Below are positions 14,768 through 23,489 of a DNA stretch of 64,000 nt, one piece after another. Each line of letters opens with the position of its first letter. The first letter of the stretch is position 1. The stretch is taken from contig NZ_PYGA01000016.1 of NCBI RefSeq assembly GCF_003014485.1, positions 1 through 64,000 of the forward strand, given 5' to 3'. The stretch comes from Murinocardiopsis flavida. GTDB taxonomy: Bacteria; Actinomycetota; Actinomycetes; Streptosporangiales; Streptosporangiaceae. The position numbers were made by a program, and so were the translations under genes. The notes under the pieces were generated by a model that ran no database searches, was not told the origin of the DNA, and saw only the letters and a program-made list of their open reading frames with translations.

Positions 14768-15574
14768 ATGACGACCGTCCAGGACACGGCGCGCCCGGTC
14801 GGTGCGCTGGTGCGGCGGTGGCGCGAACGCCGCCGCATCAGCCAGCTCGAACTGTCGTCCCAGACCGGCGTCTCCACGCGGCACCTGAGCTTCGTGGAGA
14901 CGGGCCGGGCCCGGCCGAGCCGCGCCATGGTCCTGCGGTTGAGCGAATCGCTCGACGTGCCGCTGCGCGACCGCAACCACCTGCTCGTCGCCGCCGGGTT
15001 CGCACCGGCCTACCCGCAGGAGCCACTGGACTCCGCGGCCATGGCGCCGGTGCGGGCGGCGCTGCGCCAGGTCCTCGACGGGCACAGTCCCAACCCGGCC
15101 GTGGTGGTCGACCGGACGTGGAACCTCCTGGACGCCAACGCCGCCATCGGGGTGCTCGTCGCGGGGGTCTCCCCCGCCCTGCTGGAGCCGCCGGCCAACG
15201 TCCTGCGGATCGCCCTGCACCCCGACGGGATGGCGCCGTACATCGAGAACTTCGGCGAATGGCGCGCGCACCTGCTGGCGCGGCTGCGCCGCCAGGTCGA
15301 GCACACCGGCGACCCGGAGCTGGCCGCGCTGCACACCGAACTCCTCGACTACCCCTGCGACCAGGACGATCCGGCGGTCGAGGTGCCCGGCCCGGGGGTG
15401 ATCGCGGTGCCGCTGCGGCTGCGCCACGAAGGGGACGAGCTCACCTTCGTCAGCACCGTCGCCACGTTCGGCACCCCGCTCGACATCACCCTCGCCGAAC
15501 TGGTCATCGAGTCGTTCTACCCGGCCGACCGCGCGACCGCCGAAACCCTCGCCCGCCTCGCCGCGCACACCTGA
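14768..15574 (+). CDS. XRE-family regulator with MmyB-like ligand-binding domain
   Basis: The 268-residue protein has an N-terminal Cro/CI helix-turn-helix (about 11-70; RRISQLELSSQTGVSTRHLSFVETG). A PAS-like MmyB/MLTR ligand-binding domain follows (about 100-260) with VVVDRTWNLLDANAA, LRIALHPDGMAPYIENFGEW and a C-terminal EFYPAD-like motif. Members bind fatty-acid-like ligands and usually control a neighbouring oxidoreductase or transporter gene. Here the neighbours are a small membrane protein upstream and a kinase-like gene downstream. The ATG has AAGGAAG upstream. Confidence 0.88.
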   Translation: MTTVQDTARPVGALVRRWRERRRISQLELSSQTGVSTRHLSFVETGRARPSRAMVLRLSESLDVPLRDRNHLLVAAGFAPAYPQEPLDSAAMAPVRAALRQVLDGHSPNPAVVVDRTWNLLDANAAIGVLVAGVSPALLEPPANVLRIALHPDGMAPYIENFGEWRAHLLARLRRQVEHTGDPELAALHTELLDYPCDQDDPAVEVPGPGVIAVPLRLRHEGDELTFVSTVATFGTPLDITLAELVIESFYPADRATAETLARLAAHT

Positions 15575-15620
15575 GACCCCCACCGTCGTCCTCTCGGCCG
15601 TCCGGCTACGGCTGCTCCGC

Positions 15621-16577
15621 ATGACCCACACCGAGATCGAGATCAGCGCCGAGCTGGTCCGGGACCTGCTCCGCGATCAACACCCCGACCTCGCCGACCA
15701 CCCGGTCACACTCGGCGCGCGCGGCTGGGACAACCAGCTGTGGCGGCTCGGCGACGACCTCGCCGTCCGGCTGCCCTGGGCGACGCAGTCCGCGGACGCG
15801 CTGCTGCGCAAGGAGCACGCCTGGCTGCCCGCCCTTGCCCCGCGCCTCCCCCTGCCCGTCCCCGTCCCGCAGCGCCTCGGCGAGCCCTCCGAGCGGTTCC
15901 CGCACCCCTGGATCGTCACCACCTGGGTACCGGGCACGCCCGCCGACCACGCCCCCGCCACACGCGGCGCGGAGGCCGCCGACACCCTGGCCGCCTTCCT
16001 GACGGCCCTCCACCAACCGGCGCCCGACGGGGCACCCGCCGGGCGCGGCCGCGGGGGGCCGCCGGCCGACCACGCCGGGTACTTCGCCGAGTGGCTCGCC
16101 GCGACCACCGAACTGGGGCTGGTCCCCGACCCGGACGCCGTGCGTGCCGTCTGGGACGACGCCGCGGCGGCGCCCGACTGGGACGGCCCGGCCGTGTGGC
16201 TGCACGGCGACCTGCACCCGGCCAACGTCCTCACCTCGGACGGCACCTTCAGCGGCGTGATCGACTTCGGCGACCTCTTCGCGGGCGACCCGGCCTGGGA
16301 CCTCGCCGCCGCGTGGATCCTGCTGCCGGACGGTGCCGCCGACCGCTTCCACGACGCCTACCGCCCAGACGCCGCGACCCTGCGCCGCGCCCGCGGCATC
16401 GCGGTACTGCGCGCCTTCGCCGGCATCCACGTCGGCGACGCCGGCGACCACGGCCGCCCCGGCGGCAAGCCGACCTGGGGCCCGCCCGCCCACGCCTCCC
16501 TGCGCCGCCTGACCGAGACGGCCCGCTGCCGCGGCATACCGCCGACCGGCGGTTCCGGCGGTGTGCCGCACCGCTGA
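15621..16577 (+). CDS. Aminoglycoside phosphotransferase (APH)-family kinase
   Basis: The 318-residue protein has an APH fold: an N-lobe with DNQLWRLGDDLAVRLPW and WLPALAPRLPLPVPVP, the catalytic HGDLHPANVL (Asp as base) and the metal-binding DFGDLFAGDPAWDL. WVPGTPA and the absence of a known resistance-type specificity loop leave the substrate open. Many actinomycete homologues phosphorylate other alcohols or are unassigned. It follows the MmyB-type regulator by 46 bases and may be in its transcript. The last 40 residues are Gly/Pro-rich. It converges with the trmH-like gene, with 22 bases between stops. Confidence 0.85.
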   Translation: MTHTEIEISAELVRDLLRDQHPDLADHPVTLGARGWDNQLWRLGDDLAVRLPWATQSADALLRKEHAWLPALAPRLPLPVPVPQRLGEPSERFPHPWIVTTWVPGTPADHAPATRGAEAADTLAAFLTALHQPAPDGAPAGRGRGGPPADHAGYFAEWLAATTELGLVPDPDAVRAVWDDAAAAPDWDGPAVWLHGDLHPANVLTSDGTFSGVIDFGDLFAGDPAWDLAAAWILLPDGAADRFHDAYRPDAATLRRARGIAVLRAFAGIHVGDAGDHGRPGGKPTWGPPAHASLRRLTETARCRGIPPTGGSGGVPHR

Positions 16578-16599
16578 GTGGCGGTTCCGGCAGCGAGCC

Positions 16600-17115
16600 T
16601 CACAGCAGCCCCGCCAGCTTGTACAGCACCAGCGACCCGGCGACCGCGACGTTGAGGCTGTGCCCGCCGCCGACCATGGGGATCTCCACCGCGTCGTCCA
16701 CCAGGTCCAGCGCCTCGGGCGGGACACCGTCGCGCTCATGGCCGAGGACGGCGACCGTGGGGACCCGCGCGGCGGGCAGGTCGGCGAGGCGGGACGACTC
16801 GTCCGTCAGTTCCACGGCGACGATGCGCGCACCGCGCTCGCGCATGGCCGCGAGCCACGCGACCTGATCGCCGCTCCAATGGACGCACGCCGGGCGGCGC
16901 AGCGTGTTGCCGCGGTTCAGCGCCTCGGGCACCCATGGCAGCCGCGGCACGGCCATGCACGCGCCGACGGCGTCGCAGGTGCGCAGCAGGGTGCCGAGGT
17001 TCACCCCGTGCATAGGCCACAGCGGCGCGGCGTAGAGATGGTCCCAGCAGGTGTGGGAGCGTCGGCGGCGCTGGGACCGCAGTTCCTTGCGCGGCCGCAG
17101 CCGCGGGGCGCTCAC
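16600..17115 (-). CDS. TrmH/SpoU-family RNA 2'-O-methyltransferase
   Basis: A SPOUT methyltransferase of about 171 residues. All three family motifs are present: NLGTLLRTC (motif 1), VLGHERDGVP (motif 2) and IPMVGGGHSLNVAVAGSLVLY (motif 3, at the trefoil knot). It methylates a ribose in tRNA or rRNA; which one cannot be told. The length fits stand-alone SpoU domains without an L30-like extension. The start is uncertain: GTG 17115 gives VSAPRLRPRKELRS, while an ATG at 17187 adds 24 residues. Neither has a clean Shine-Dalgarno sequence. A short perfect inverted repeat (17122-17138) lies directly upstream of the GTG. Confidence 0.85.
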   Translation of the reverse strand: MSAPRLRPRKELRSQRRRRSHTCWDHLYAAPLWPMHGVNLGTLLRTCDAVGACMAVPRLPWVPEALNRGNTLRRPACVHWSGDQVAWLAAMRERGARIVAVELTDESSRLADLPAARVPTVAVLGHERDGVPPEALDLVDDAVEIPMVGGGHSLNVAVAGSLVLYKLAGLL

Positions 17116-17493
17116 CGGCGAGGGGAGGCGGCCTCCCCGACAGGATCTCGCATCGTGGGGGCGTTTCGGCGGCACGCCCGGAGCCATCAGAGGAGATGTG
17201 CGACCCGTCCACGGTAGCGCGTCCGCTCCCCGAAGACACCCCCCGGCGTCCGCCCCGCTCAGGGCCGAACCCGGCCGCCCGAACCCGCTCCTGCTGCCCC
17301 CGCACCGCGCGGCAACCGGCCGACGTGGCACGGAAGCACCCCCGGAAGCACCCCGGAAGCGGGCCCGCTCCCGTGCCGCAGTCGGTCGGCGTGCCCCGCC
17401 CGGGAAGGGGTAAAGAACCCGTGAAAGCCACATTCCCAGCACAGCCGCATCCCCGCACGGCCACGGCGCGAGGCGAGAACAACGAGGTACCGC
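17116..17493. other. 378-base leader region between trmH-like gene and pnt operon
   Basis: No gene is seen apart from a possible N-terminal extension of the leftward methylase. GGGGAGGC (17122-17129) and GCCTCCCC (17131-17138) form a tight hairpin. A second compound hairpin has outer arms GGCACGG (17327-17333) and CCGTGCC (17371-17377) around AGCGGGCCCGCT (17358-17369). It is embedded in three GGAAGC-containing short repeats. It lies about 117 bases upstream of pntAA and could be part of its leader. No convincing -35/-10 pair is visible. Confidence 0.45.
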
Positions 17494-18678
17494 ATGAGCG
17501 AACGGCCACTGAACGTCGGCGTCGTCAACGAGGTCGGGGCGGATGAGCTGCGGGTCGCGCTCAACCCCGAGATGGTCGCCCGCCTGACACAGAGCGGGCT
17601 GGAGCTGCTGGTGGAAACGGGCGCCGGAGACGGGGCCCGTTACTCTGACGGCGACTACCGCGCGGCCGGTGCCGCCGTGGTCGCCCGCGACGAGCTCACC
17701 GCCCGCGCCGACCTCCTGGTGTCGGTCGGCCGCCTCCCGCCCGACCTGCTGCGCGAACTCGGCGGCGGGCGGGCCGTCGCCGGGCTCCTCAACGCCTTGA
17801 GCGACCCCCCGCTGATCCGCGACCTCGCCGCCGCCGGGGTCACCGTCATCAGCCTCGACTGCCTGCCGCGCACCCTCAGCCGCGCCCAGCCCATGGACGC
17901 CCTCAGCTCGCAGGCGAGCGTCGCCGGGTACAAGGCCGTCCTCGTCGCCGCCAACGCCTACGACCGCTACTTCCCACTGCTCATGACCGCCGCCGGGACC
18001 GCCCCGCCCGCCGAGGTCCTGGTCCTGGGGGCCGGGATCGCCGGGCTCCAGGCCATCGCCACCGCGCGCCGCCTCGGCGCCGTCGTCACCGGGTACGACG
18101 TGCGCCCGCAGGCCGCCGAGGAGGTCAGATCGCTGGGCGCCCGGTTCCTCGAACTCGACACCGGACCCTCCGACGCCGAGGCGGGCGACGGCGGCTACGC
18201 CCGCGAACTCACCCCCGAACGCCAGCGGGAGCAGCGCGACGAACTCGCCCGCCGGCTGCCGGGATTCGACGTCGTCATCACCACGGCGCAGGTCCCCGGG
18301 CGGCGGCCGCCCGTCCTGATCACCGCCGAGTCGCTGGCCAAGCTCGCGCCGGGCGCCGTCGTCGTGGACATGGCCGCCGGGCCGCTCGGCGGCAACGTGG
18401 AATCGTCGGTGCCCGGTGAAACGGTGGTAACCGAGGCGGGCGTCAAGGTCATCGGCGCGGGCAACCTCGCGGCGGCCGTCCCCCGCGCCGCCTCCGACGC
18501 CTACGCGCGCACCATGCACGCCCTCATCACCCTGCTGGTGCGCGATGGCGCCCTCGCCGTCGACCTCGACGACGACGTCCAGGCCGGGGTCGTCATCACC
18601 CATGGCGGCGCGGTGACCCACCCGGCAGCGCACGACGCCGTCGAAGCCCTCGACCACGCCGAAAGCGGGCGGCCATGA
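17494..18678 (+). CDS. pntAA: NAD(P) transhydrogenase subunit alpha, soluble domain I
   Basis: A 394-residue NAD(H)-binding subunit of proton-translocating transhydrogenase, which moves hydride between NAD(H) and NADP+ at the cost or gain of a proton gradient. The N-terminal domain resembles alanine dehydrogenase (NEVGADELRVALNPE, then YSDGDYRAAGA). The Rossmann domain has VLGAGIAGLQAIATARRLGA and GYDVRP; the mobile loop region includes RQAQVP-like ITTAQVPGRRPP. Length fits the split actinobacterial form, where alpha is two proteins. The stop overlaps the pntAB start (ATGA). Confidence 0.92.
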   Translation: MSERPLNVGVVNEVGADELRVALNPEMVARLTQSGLELLVETGAGDGARYSDGDYRAAGAAVVARDELTARADLLVSVGRLPPDLLRELGGGRAVAGLLNALSDPPLIRDLAAAGVTVISLDCLPRTLSRAQPMDALSSQASVAGYKAVLVAANAYDRYFPLLMTAAGTAPPAEVLVLGAGIAGLQAIATARRLGAVVTGYDVRPQAAEEVRSLGARFLELDTGPSDAEAGDGGYARELTPERQREQRDELARRLPGFDVVITTAQVPGRRPPVLITAESLAKLAPGAVVVDMAAGPLGGNVESSVPGETVVTEAGVKVIGAGNLAAAVPRAASDAYARTMHALITLLVRDGALAVDLDDDVQAGVVITHGGAVTHPAAHDAVEALDHAESGRP

Positions 18679-19115
18679 GCCAGGAACTCCTCACCGACCT
18701 CACCGTGTTCGTCCTCAGCCTGCTCGTGGGCTTCGAGGTCATCAGCAAGGTGCCCGCCACCCTGCACACCCCGCTGATGTCCGCTGCGAACGCCGTCCAC
18801 GGCGTGATCCTGGTCGGGGCGATGCTCATCGCGGTGTCCATCGACACCCCGGCCGGGTACCTGCTGGGGTTCGTCGCCGCCGCGTTCGCCGCCATGAACG
18901 TCGTCGGCGGGTACGTCGTCACCGACCGGATGCTGCACATGTTCCGCGACCCTCGGCGCCGTAACGATCCCACTGCCGACGCCACGGCCGTCACCACGTC
19001 CGACAGCAGCTCGATCCCTGGCAGGACCGACAGCTCGACCCCTGGCAAAACCGAGACCAAGGCCGACAGCACGACCCCCGGCAGGACCGACACCAGTGAG
19101 GAGCCGCGCCCGTGA
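18675..19115 (+). CDS. pntAB: NAD(P) transhydrogenase membrane subunit with repeat tail
   Basis: The first about 95 residues are the small membrane part of subunit alpha, with three to four helices (LTVFVLSLLVGFEVISKVPATLHTPLMSAANAVHG is the conserved helix and loop), forming part of the proton channel. Unlike the usual protein of about 100 residues, this one carries a hydrophilic tail of about 45 residues with repeated PGRTD/PGKTE-type units and Ser/Thr runs. The tail is probably cytoplasmic and disordered. The gene is coupled to both neighbours by four-base overlaps. Confidence 0.9.
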   Translation: MSQELLTDLTVFVLSLLVGFEVISKVPATLHTPLMSAANAVHGVILVGAMLIAVSIDTPAGYLLGFVAAAFAAMNVVGGYVVTDRMLHMFRDPRRRNDPTADATAVTTSDSSSIPGRTDSSTPGKTETKADSTTPGRTDTSEEPRP

Positions 19116-20527
19116 GCGCCTTCGACATCGCCGTGCGGCTCGTCTACCTGGCCGCCGCCACCTGCTTCGTGGTGGGCCTGCACCTGATGAACTCCCCGGT
19201 CACCGCCAAGCGCGGCAACCTCGTCTCCGCTGTGGGCATGGCCGCCGCCATCGCGGCGACCCTCGTCCTGGCGATCGCCTCGGGCACCGTCACGTGGCTG
19301 GGGTGGCTGGTCCTCGCCGCGGGGATCGCCGTCGGCGCCGGAGCGGGCCTGCTGTCGGCGCGCAGGGTGCCGATGACCGCCATGCCGCAGCTGGTCAGCC
19401 TGTTCAACGCGGTCGGCGGCGGCGCGGCGGCGCTGGTCGGCATCCACGACTTCACCCGGTTCGCCGCGACACCCGACGGCGCCCCGGCGGCCATCGCCGT
19501 CGCCGTCGTCCTCGACGTGTTCATCGGCGCCATCGCGTTCTCCGGGTCCCTGGTCGCCTGCGGCAAGTTCCAGGGCTGGATCCCGGGGCGGCCGATCCTG
19601 CCGCCGGCGCGCGGCGCGGTCAACGCGCTGCTGCTCCTAGTGATCGTCCTCGGCGCGTGGTTCCTGCTCGTCGGCTCGGGCGGGACATGGGTGCTGACCG
19701 CCGTGGTCGCCGCGGCCCTCGCCCTGGGCGTGCTGGCGACCCTGCCGGTGGGCGGCGCAGACATGCCCGTCGTCGTCTCCCTGCTGAACGCCTGCACCGG
19801 GATCGCCGTGGCCATGGCGGGCTTCGTCATCGGCAACTCCATGCTGATCATCGCGGGCGGCCTGGTGGGCGCCTCCGGCGGCATCCTCACCAAGCTCATG
19901 GCAGACGCCATGAACCGCCCGGTGACCGGCATCCTCGCCGGGGGGTACGGCACGGGCGACACCCCCGGTGTCACCGGCGGCCCCGGCGACGCCCAGGTCC
20001 GCTCCACCACCGCCGACGACGCGGCGATCCAGCTCGCCTACGCGAGCCGCGTGATGATCGTGCCGGGCTACGGCCTCGCCGCGGCCCAGGCCCAGCACGA
20101 GGTCAACGAGCTCGCCGAACTGCTCGCCTCCCGCGGGGTGGTGGTGGGGTACGCCATCCACCCGGTCGCCGGGCGCATGCCCGGGCACATGAACGTCCTC
20201 CTCGCCGAGGCCAAGGTGCCCTACGAGCACATGAAGGAGATGGAGGAGGCGAACCGGGAGTTGGCGCGCACCGACGTCGCCCTGGTCATCGGCGCCAACG
20301 ACGTCACCAACCCGGCGGCGCGCGTCCCCGGCAACGCCATCTCCGGCATGCCCATCCTCGACGTCGACCAGGCAGGGGGCGTCCTGGTGGTCAAACGCTC
20401 AATGGGCCACGGCTACGCGGGCCTCGACAACCCCCTGTACACCGACCCGAAGACCCGCATGTACTTCGCCGACGCCAAAACCGCATTGGCCGACCTCACC
20501 GCAGCAGTCAAGACCCTCGTCCGATAG
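19112..20527 (+). CDS. pntB: NAD(P) transhydrogenase subunit beta
   Basis: A 471-residue subunit with about nine membrane helices (residues 5-265) followed by the NADP(H)-binding domain III. Membrane motifs include NAVGGGAAALVGIHDF and NSMLIIAGGLVGASGGILTKLMADAMNR. Domain III shows GYGLAAAQAQHEVNELAELL, HPVAGRMPGHMNVLLAEAKVPY, GANDVTNPAAR and KRSMGHGYAGLDNPLYTDP. All are canonical, so the complex should be active. The GTG start overlaps the pntAB stop. A compound hairpin after the stop ends the operon. Confidence 0.93.
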   Translation: MSAFDIAVRLVYLAAATCFVVGLHLMNSPVTAKRGNLVSAVGMAAAIAATLVLAIASGTVTWLGWLVLAAGIAVGAGAGLLSARRVPMTAMPQLVSLFNAVGGGAAALVGIHDFTRFAATPDGAPAAIAVAVVLDVFIGAIAFSGSLVACGKFQGWIPGRPILPPARGAVNALLLLVIVLGAWFLLVGSGGTWVLTAVVAAALALGVLATLPVGGADMPVVVSLLNACTGIAVAMAGFVIGNSMLIIAGGLVGASGGILTKLMADAMNRPVTGILAGGYGTGDTPGVTGGPGDAQVRSTTADDAAIQLAYASRVMIVPGYGLAAAQAQHEVNELAELLASRGVVVGYAIHPVAGRMPGHMNVLLAEAKVPYEHMKEMEEANRELARTDVALVIGANDVTNPAARVPGNAISGMPILDVDQAGGVLVVKRSMGHGYAGLDNPLYTDPKTRMYFADAKTALADLTAAVKTLVR

Positions 20528-20550
20528 ACAACCACGGGCTCCTTCCGGAT

Positions 20551-20610
20551 GGCCCTGTTCTGCCGTGTCCCTGCCCGCTCGAATTACACGGAAAGGGCAC
20601 TGAACAGGCC
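20551..20610 (+). terminator. Compound hairpin after the pnt operon
   Basis: Outer arms CCTGTTC (20554-20560) and GAACAGG (20602-20608) enclose an inner CCGTGT (20563-20568) / ACACGG (20586-20591) pair. It begins 24 bases after the pntB stop. Confidence 0.55.
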
Positions 20611-20699
20611 CGCGATGCCCCACCGCGTACGCCCGGGTCCGATTGGGACGACCCGCAATCACCCGGTTTCCCACGCGCAGGCCACGGATCTCCCTGACT

Positions 20700-21284
20700 C
20701 ACTATGTCACCACGTTGCGTGCTCGGCGACAGTGCCCGACGGTTCTCCTGGTCGTCTGCCCCACGAACCGTACGGCTCAGTGGTGTGCGGAGCCCATCCC
20801 GATAGGCCACCCGGGGATGACGATGGCCCCCTTGGTCGTCAGTCTTGAATCCGTCCCCGCCATCACCGACCCCGAGGAAGCCATCCGCTCACCGGAGCTT
20901 GCGGTGCTTTCCGCACGGGCCCACGGCGAGGAGAACGGGGTGGTCTATGCGCTGTACGCAGCCCTGATGCACCTCGATAAGGAAACCGGCACGCTATACA
21001 CTGACTACGCGCTTGCGACGCTCTTGGAACCTGCTCGGAAGCAACTGGAGGACATGTTGGCAACTGGAACCTACGAATTTCAGAGCGATTTCTTCAAGCG
21101 TCAGATCGCCGAAGAGGTCACCAAGGGGCAGGCCGAGTCGGTCCTTCTGGTGTTGGATTCCCGCGGCATCGAGGTTTCCGAGGAAGTGCGTGAGCGGATC
21201 CTCGCCTGCACCGACCGCGACGAGGCCGAGAAGTGGATCAAGCGCGCGGCCACCGCTCAGTCTGCTGACGAGCTCTTCGACTGA
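20700..21284 (+). pseudogene. N-terminally truncated actinomycete hypothetical (Rpn/PD-(D/E)XK-like family)
   Basis: From about 20703 the frame encodes YVTTLRARRQCPTVLLVVCP, then TAQWCAEPIPIGHPG, AVTDPEEAIRSPELAVLSA-like text and a tail ending ERILACTDRDEAEKWIKRAA. This is the back two-thirds of a family of about 280-300-residue hypothetical proteins widespread in Streptomyces-like genomes. From memory, full-length members begin with about 80-90 further residues, including an acidic VVVE-Q-type motif reminiscent of PD-(D/E)XK nucleases. That part is missing here and is replaced by unrelated sequence after the pnt terminator. In-frame codons upstream allow a spurious 213-residue reading. I read it as a decayed copy. 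Confidence 0.6.
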
Positions 21285-21353
21285 ACCGCGTGGAACGACG
21301 CCGCTCCGAGCACGCTGGGCCATACGGTCCGCTCTTGCTCGGGGCGGCGTCGG

Positions 21354-21926
21354 CTATTTGCCGCGGGTGTACTTCTGGATGAGTACTCCGCTGTCGAAGG
21401 TCTTCGTTTCGGTCAGGGTGAACGGGGTGGGGGTGAAGGCTCCGCTGAACATGCGTACCCCGGTGCCCGCCACGACCGGGTAGACCTTCACGATCAGCTC
21501 GTCGATCTCCGGCAGCAGGGCCGAGGCGAGTTCGCCACCGCCGCCCAGGTAGATGCCCATCCCGTCCTCGGCCTTGAGTTCGCGGACCTTGGCGACGGGG
21601 TCGGCCACGATCTCGATCTCCGGGTCGGGCGACTCGGCGATGCTGCGCGACACCACGTACTGCCGGAAGTGCCGGTACGGGCTGGTGATCCCGATCTTCA
21701 ACGCGGGGTCGTACGTCTTGCGGCCCTGCACCATGGTGTCGAAGTGCTTGTTCGGCGCGCCCGCGACCCCCAACTGCTCCCGGACGTGCGTCGGCAGGGT
21801 CTCGGGGTACTCCTCGATGATGTGGGCCAGGAGGTCCTCGCCCACCGGGAAGAAGTCGATGGCGTCATCGGGCGACGCGATGTAGCCGTCGATGGTGGTG
21901 CCGATGTAGTAGCTGAGCTTTCGCAC
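21354..21926 (-). CDS. Dihydrofolate reductase-family / RibD C-terminal-like reductase
   Basis: A 190-residue protein of the RibD C-terminal (DHFR-like) fold, as in YyaP/YwjB. It has YYIGTTIDGYIASPDDAIDFF at the N-terminus, TMVQGRKTYDPAL in the centre and GIYLGGGGELASALLPEIDELIVKVYPVVAGTG, the NADPH-binding and C-terminal signature. It is likely a cytoplasmic NADPH-dependent reductase of unknown substrate; resistance or riboflavin functions should not be assumed. It is divergent from the CapA-like lipoprotein gene. Confidence 0.87.
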   Translation of the reverse strand: MRKLSYYIGTTIDGYIASPDDAIDFFPVGEDLLAHIIEEYPETLPTHVREQLGVAGAPNKHFDTMVQGRKTYDPALKIGITSPYRHFRQYVVSRSIAESPDPEIEIVADPVAKVRELKAEDGMGIYLGGGGELASALLPEIDELIVKVYPVVAGTGVRMFSGAFTPTPFTLTETKTFDSGVLIQKYTRGK

Positions 21927-22111
21927 CCGGGTCTCCTTTGCGGCCGCATCGTCCCTGCGGACCCGAACTGGGCCGCTGCACTGGACAGGTCGGTGTCCAC
22001 CGCGGACTCGGCGGATCCCGGGCCCGCTGCGCGACCACTCCCTTTATAGTGCCGATCCGCCCGTTCGGTCCCGGCAGGCACCGATACCTCCACTCCGGCG
22101 CGACACGCAGA

Positions 22112-22163
22112 GTGATTGAATCACGGAAATACCGGATCCATTGGTCACAATGCGTAGCATTGT
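22112..22163. promoter_or_regulatory. Two palindromes before the CapA-like gene
   Basis: GTGATTGAATCAC (22112-22124) and ACAATGC-GTA-GCATTGT (22147-22163) lie in the divergent promoter. The second ends three bases before the ATG, so a bound regulator or an RNA hairpin there could block translation or a near-leaderless start. Confidence 0.5.
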
Positions 22164-22166
22164 CGG

Positions 22167-23366
22167 ATGTGTGACAGAGCATCTGCCCAGCGCGGACCGT
22201 GTCGGCGTCCTCGCCCGATGGCCCTCGCGGCGGCGTGCATGGCCGGTGCCCTCGTTGCCGGCTGCGGGCCGATGACCACGGGTGGTGGTCCTGATGCCGC
22301 GGTCGGCCGCGCCGGTGCGGAGGGCGGCCGCAGCGTCACCGTCCTCGGCGGCGGCGACCTGTTGATCCACCCGCCGGTGTGGAAGCAGGCGCGCGCCGAC
22401 GGCGGCGGGGAGTTCGACTTCCGGCCGATGTTCGACGGGATCGCCCCCGCCGTCGCAGGGGCCGACCTCGCCCTGTGCCACCTGGAGGTGCCGCTGGCCG
22501 GGAAGAAGGGCCCGTTCTCCGGCTGGCCGGCGTTCAAGGCGCCGCCGCAGCTGCTCGACGGAGTCGAGCGCGCCGGGTACGACGGCTGCTCCACCGCGTC
22601 CAACCACGTCCTCGACTACGGCGAGAAGGGCGTGCGGCGCACCCTCGCCGCGTTCGACCGGGCCGGGCTCGGCGCCGCCGGAAGCGCGCGCAGCGCGGCC
22701 GAGGCCGCCGCGCCGCAGGTGTACCGGGTGCGGCCCGACCGAGGCGCCCCCGTTGAGGTGGCGCACCTGTCCTCGACCGTGACCTTCAACGGCATGGAGC
22801 GCCCGCCCGGCAAGAAGTGGCTCGCGAACCTCGCCGACCCCGAGGCGATCCGCGCCGAGGCCCGCGCCGCCAAGGACGCGGGCGCCGAGATCGTGGTGCT
22901 GTCCATGCACTGGGGCACCGAGTACGACCACGGCGTGGACGACCGGCAGCGGGAGCTGGCGGCCGCGCTGACCGGCTCCCCCGACATCGACGTGATCCTC
23001 GGCCACCACGCCCACGTCGTGCAGCCCGTCGAGAAGGTCCGCGGCACATGGGTCGTCTACGGGATGGGCAACCAGCTCGCCCGCCACGCCGCGCCCGTCG
23101 ACGCCAACCGCGAAGGCGCCATGGCGCGCGTGACGTTCACCGAGACCGCGTCGGGACGGTGGCGCGCCGAGGGGCTGGAGATGCTGCCGACCCGGGTGGA
23201 CATCGAGCCGAAGGTGCGGCTGGTGGACCTCGCGACGGCGCTGCGCGACCCGCGCACCCCCCGCCGCCTCCGCGACGACTACGCCGAGGCCCACGCGCGG
23301 ATCACCGGCCACCTGACCGCGCACGGCGCCCCCGCGGACGGCGCGGTCGTCGCCCCCGCCGACTGA
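22167..23366 (+). CDS. CapA-family metallophosphatase-like lipoprotein
   Basis: The 399-residue protein starts with a basic segment containing RRPRP and the hydrophobic MALAAACMAGALVAGCGPM. Its VAGC lipobox predicts lipidation and export to the outer face of the membrane. The mature domain is CapA/PgsA-like, a metallophosphoesterase fold: GGGDLLIH, CHLEVPL, ASNHVLDYGEKG, HWGTEYDH and ILGHHAHVVQPVE supply the Asp/His/Asn ligands. CapA relatives take part in poly-gamma-glutamate export, but no pgsBC genes are adjacent, so another envelope role is possible. An in-frame ATG at 22218 is an alternative start. Confidence 0.87.
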   Translation: MCDRASAQRGPCRRPRPMALAAACMAGALVAGCGPMTTGGGPDAAVGRAGAEGGRSVTVLGGGDLLIHPPVWKQARADGGGEFDFRPMFDGIAPAVAGADLALCHLEVPLAGKKGPFSGWPAFKAPPQLLDGVERAGYDGCSTASNHVLDYGEKGVRRTLAAFDRAGLGAAGSARSAAEAAAPQVYRVRPDRGAPVEVAHLSSTVTFNGMERPPGKKWLANLADPEAIRAEARAAKDAGAEIVVLSMHWGTEYDHGVDDRQRELAAALTGSPDIDVILGHHAHVVQPVEKVRGTWVVYGMGNQLARHAAPVDANREGAMARVTFTETASGRWRAEGLEMLPTRVDIEPKVRLVDLATALRDPRTPRRLRDDYAEAHARITGHLTAHGAPADGAVVAPAD

Positions 23367-23383
23367 CCGCCCCCGCACCTCAC

Positions 23384-23408
23384 GCGTGCGGGCCGACGGT
23401 GACGGCGC
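23384..23408. repeat. 25-bp direct repeat, left boundary of the RM insertion
   Basis: Identical to 26045-26069, the 3' end of the winged-helix gene. Read leftward this copy also encodes AVTVGPHA and a stop, preceded by weaker similarity (APKIVGRIS). It is a displaced gene end. Confidence 0.85.
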
Positions 23409-23489
23409 TAATCCGCCCCACGATCTTCGGCGCCGATCCGGTGTTCGGGACTCGTCAAGTGATGTCGCTGCGCTGATGGCCGGACCCGT

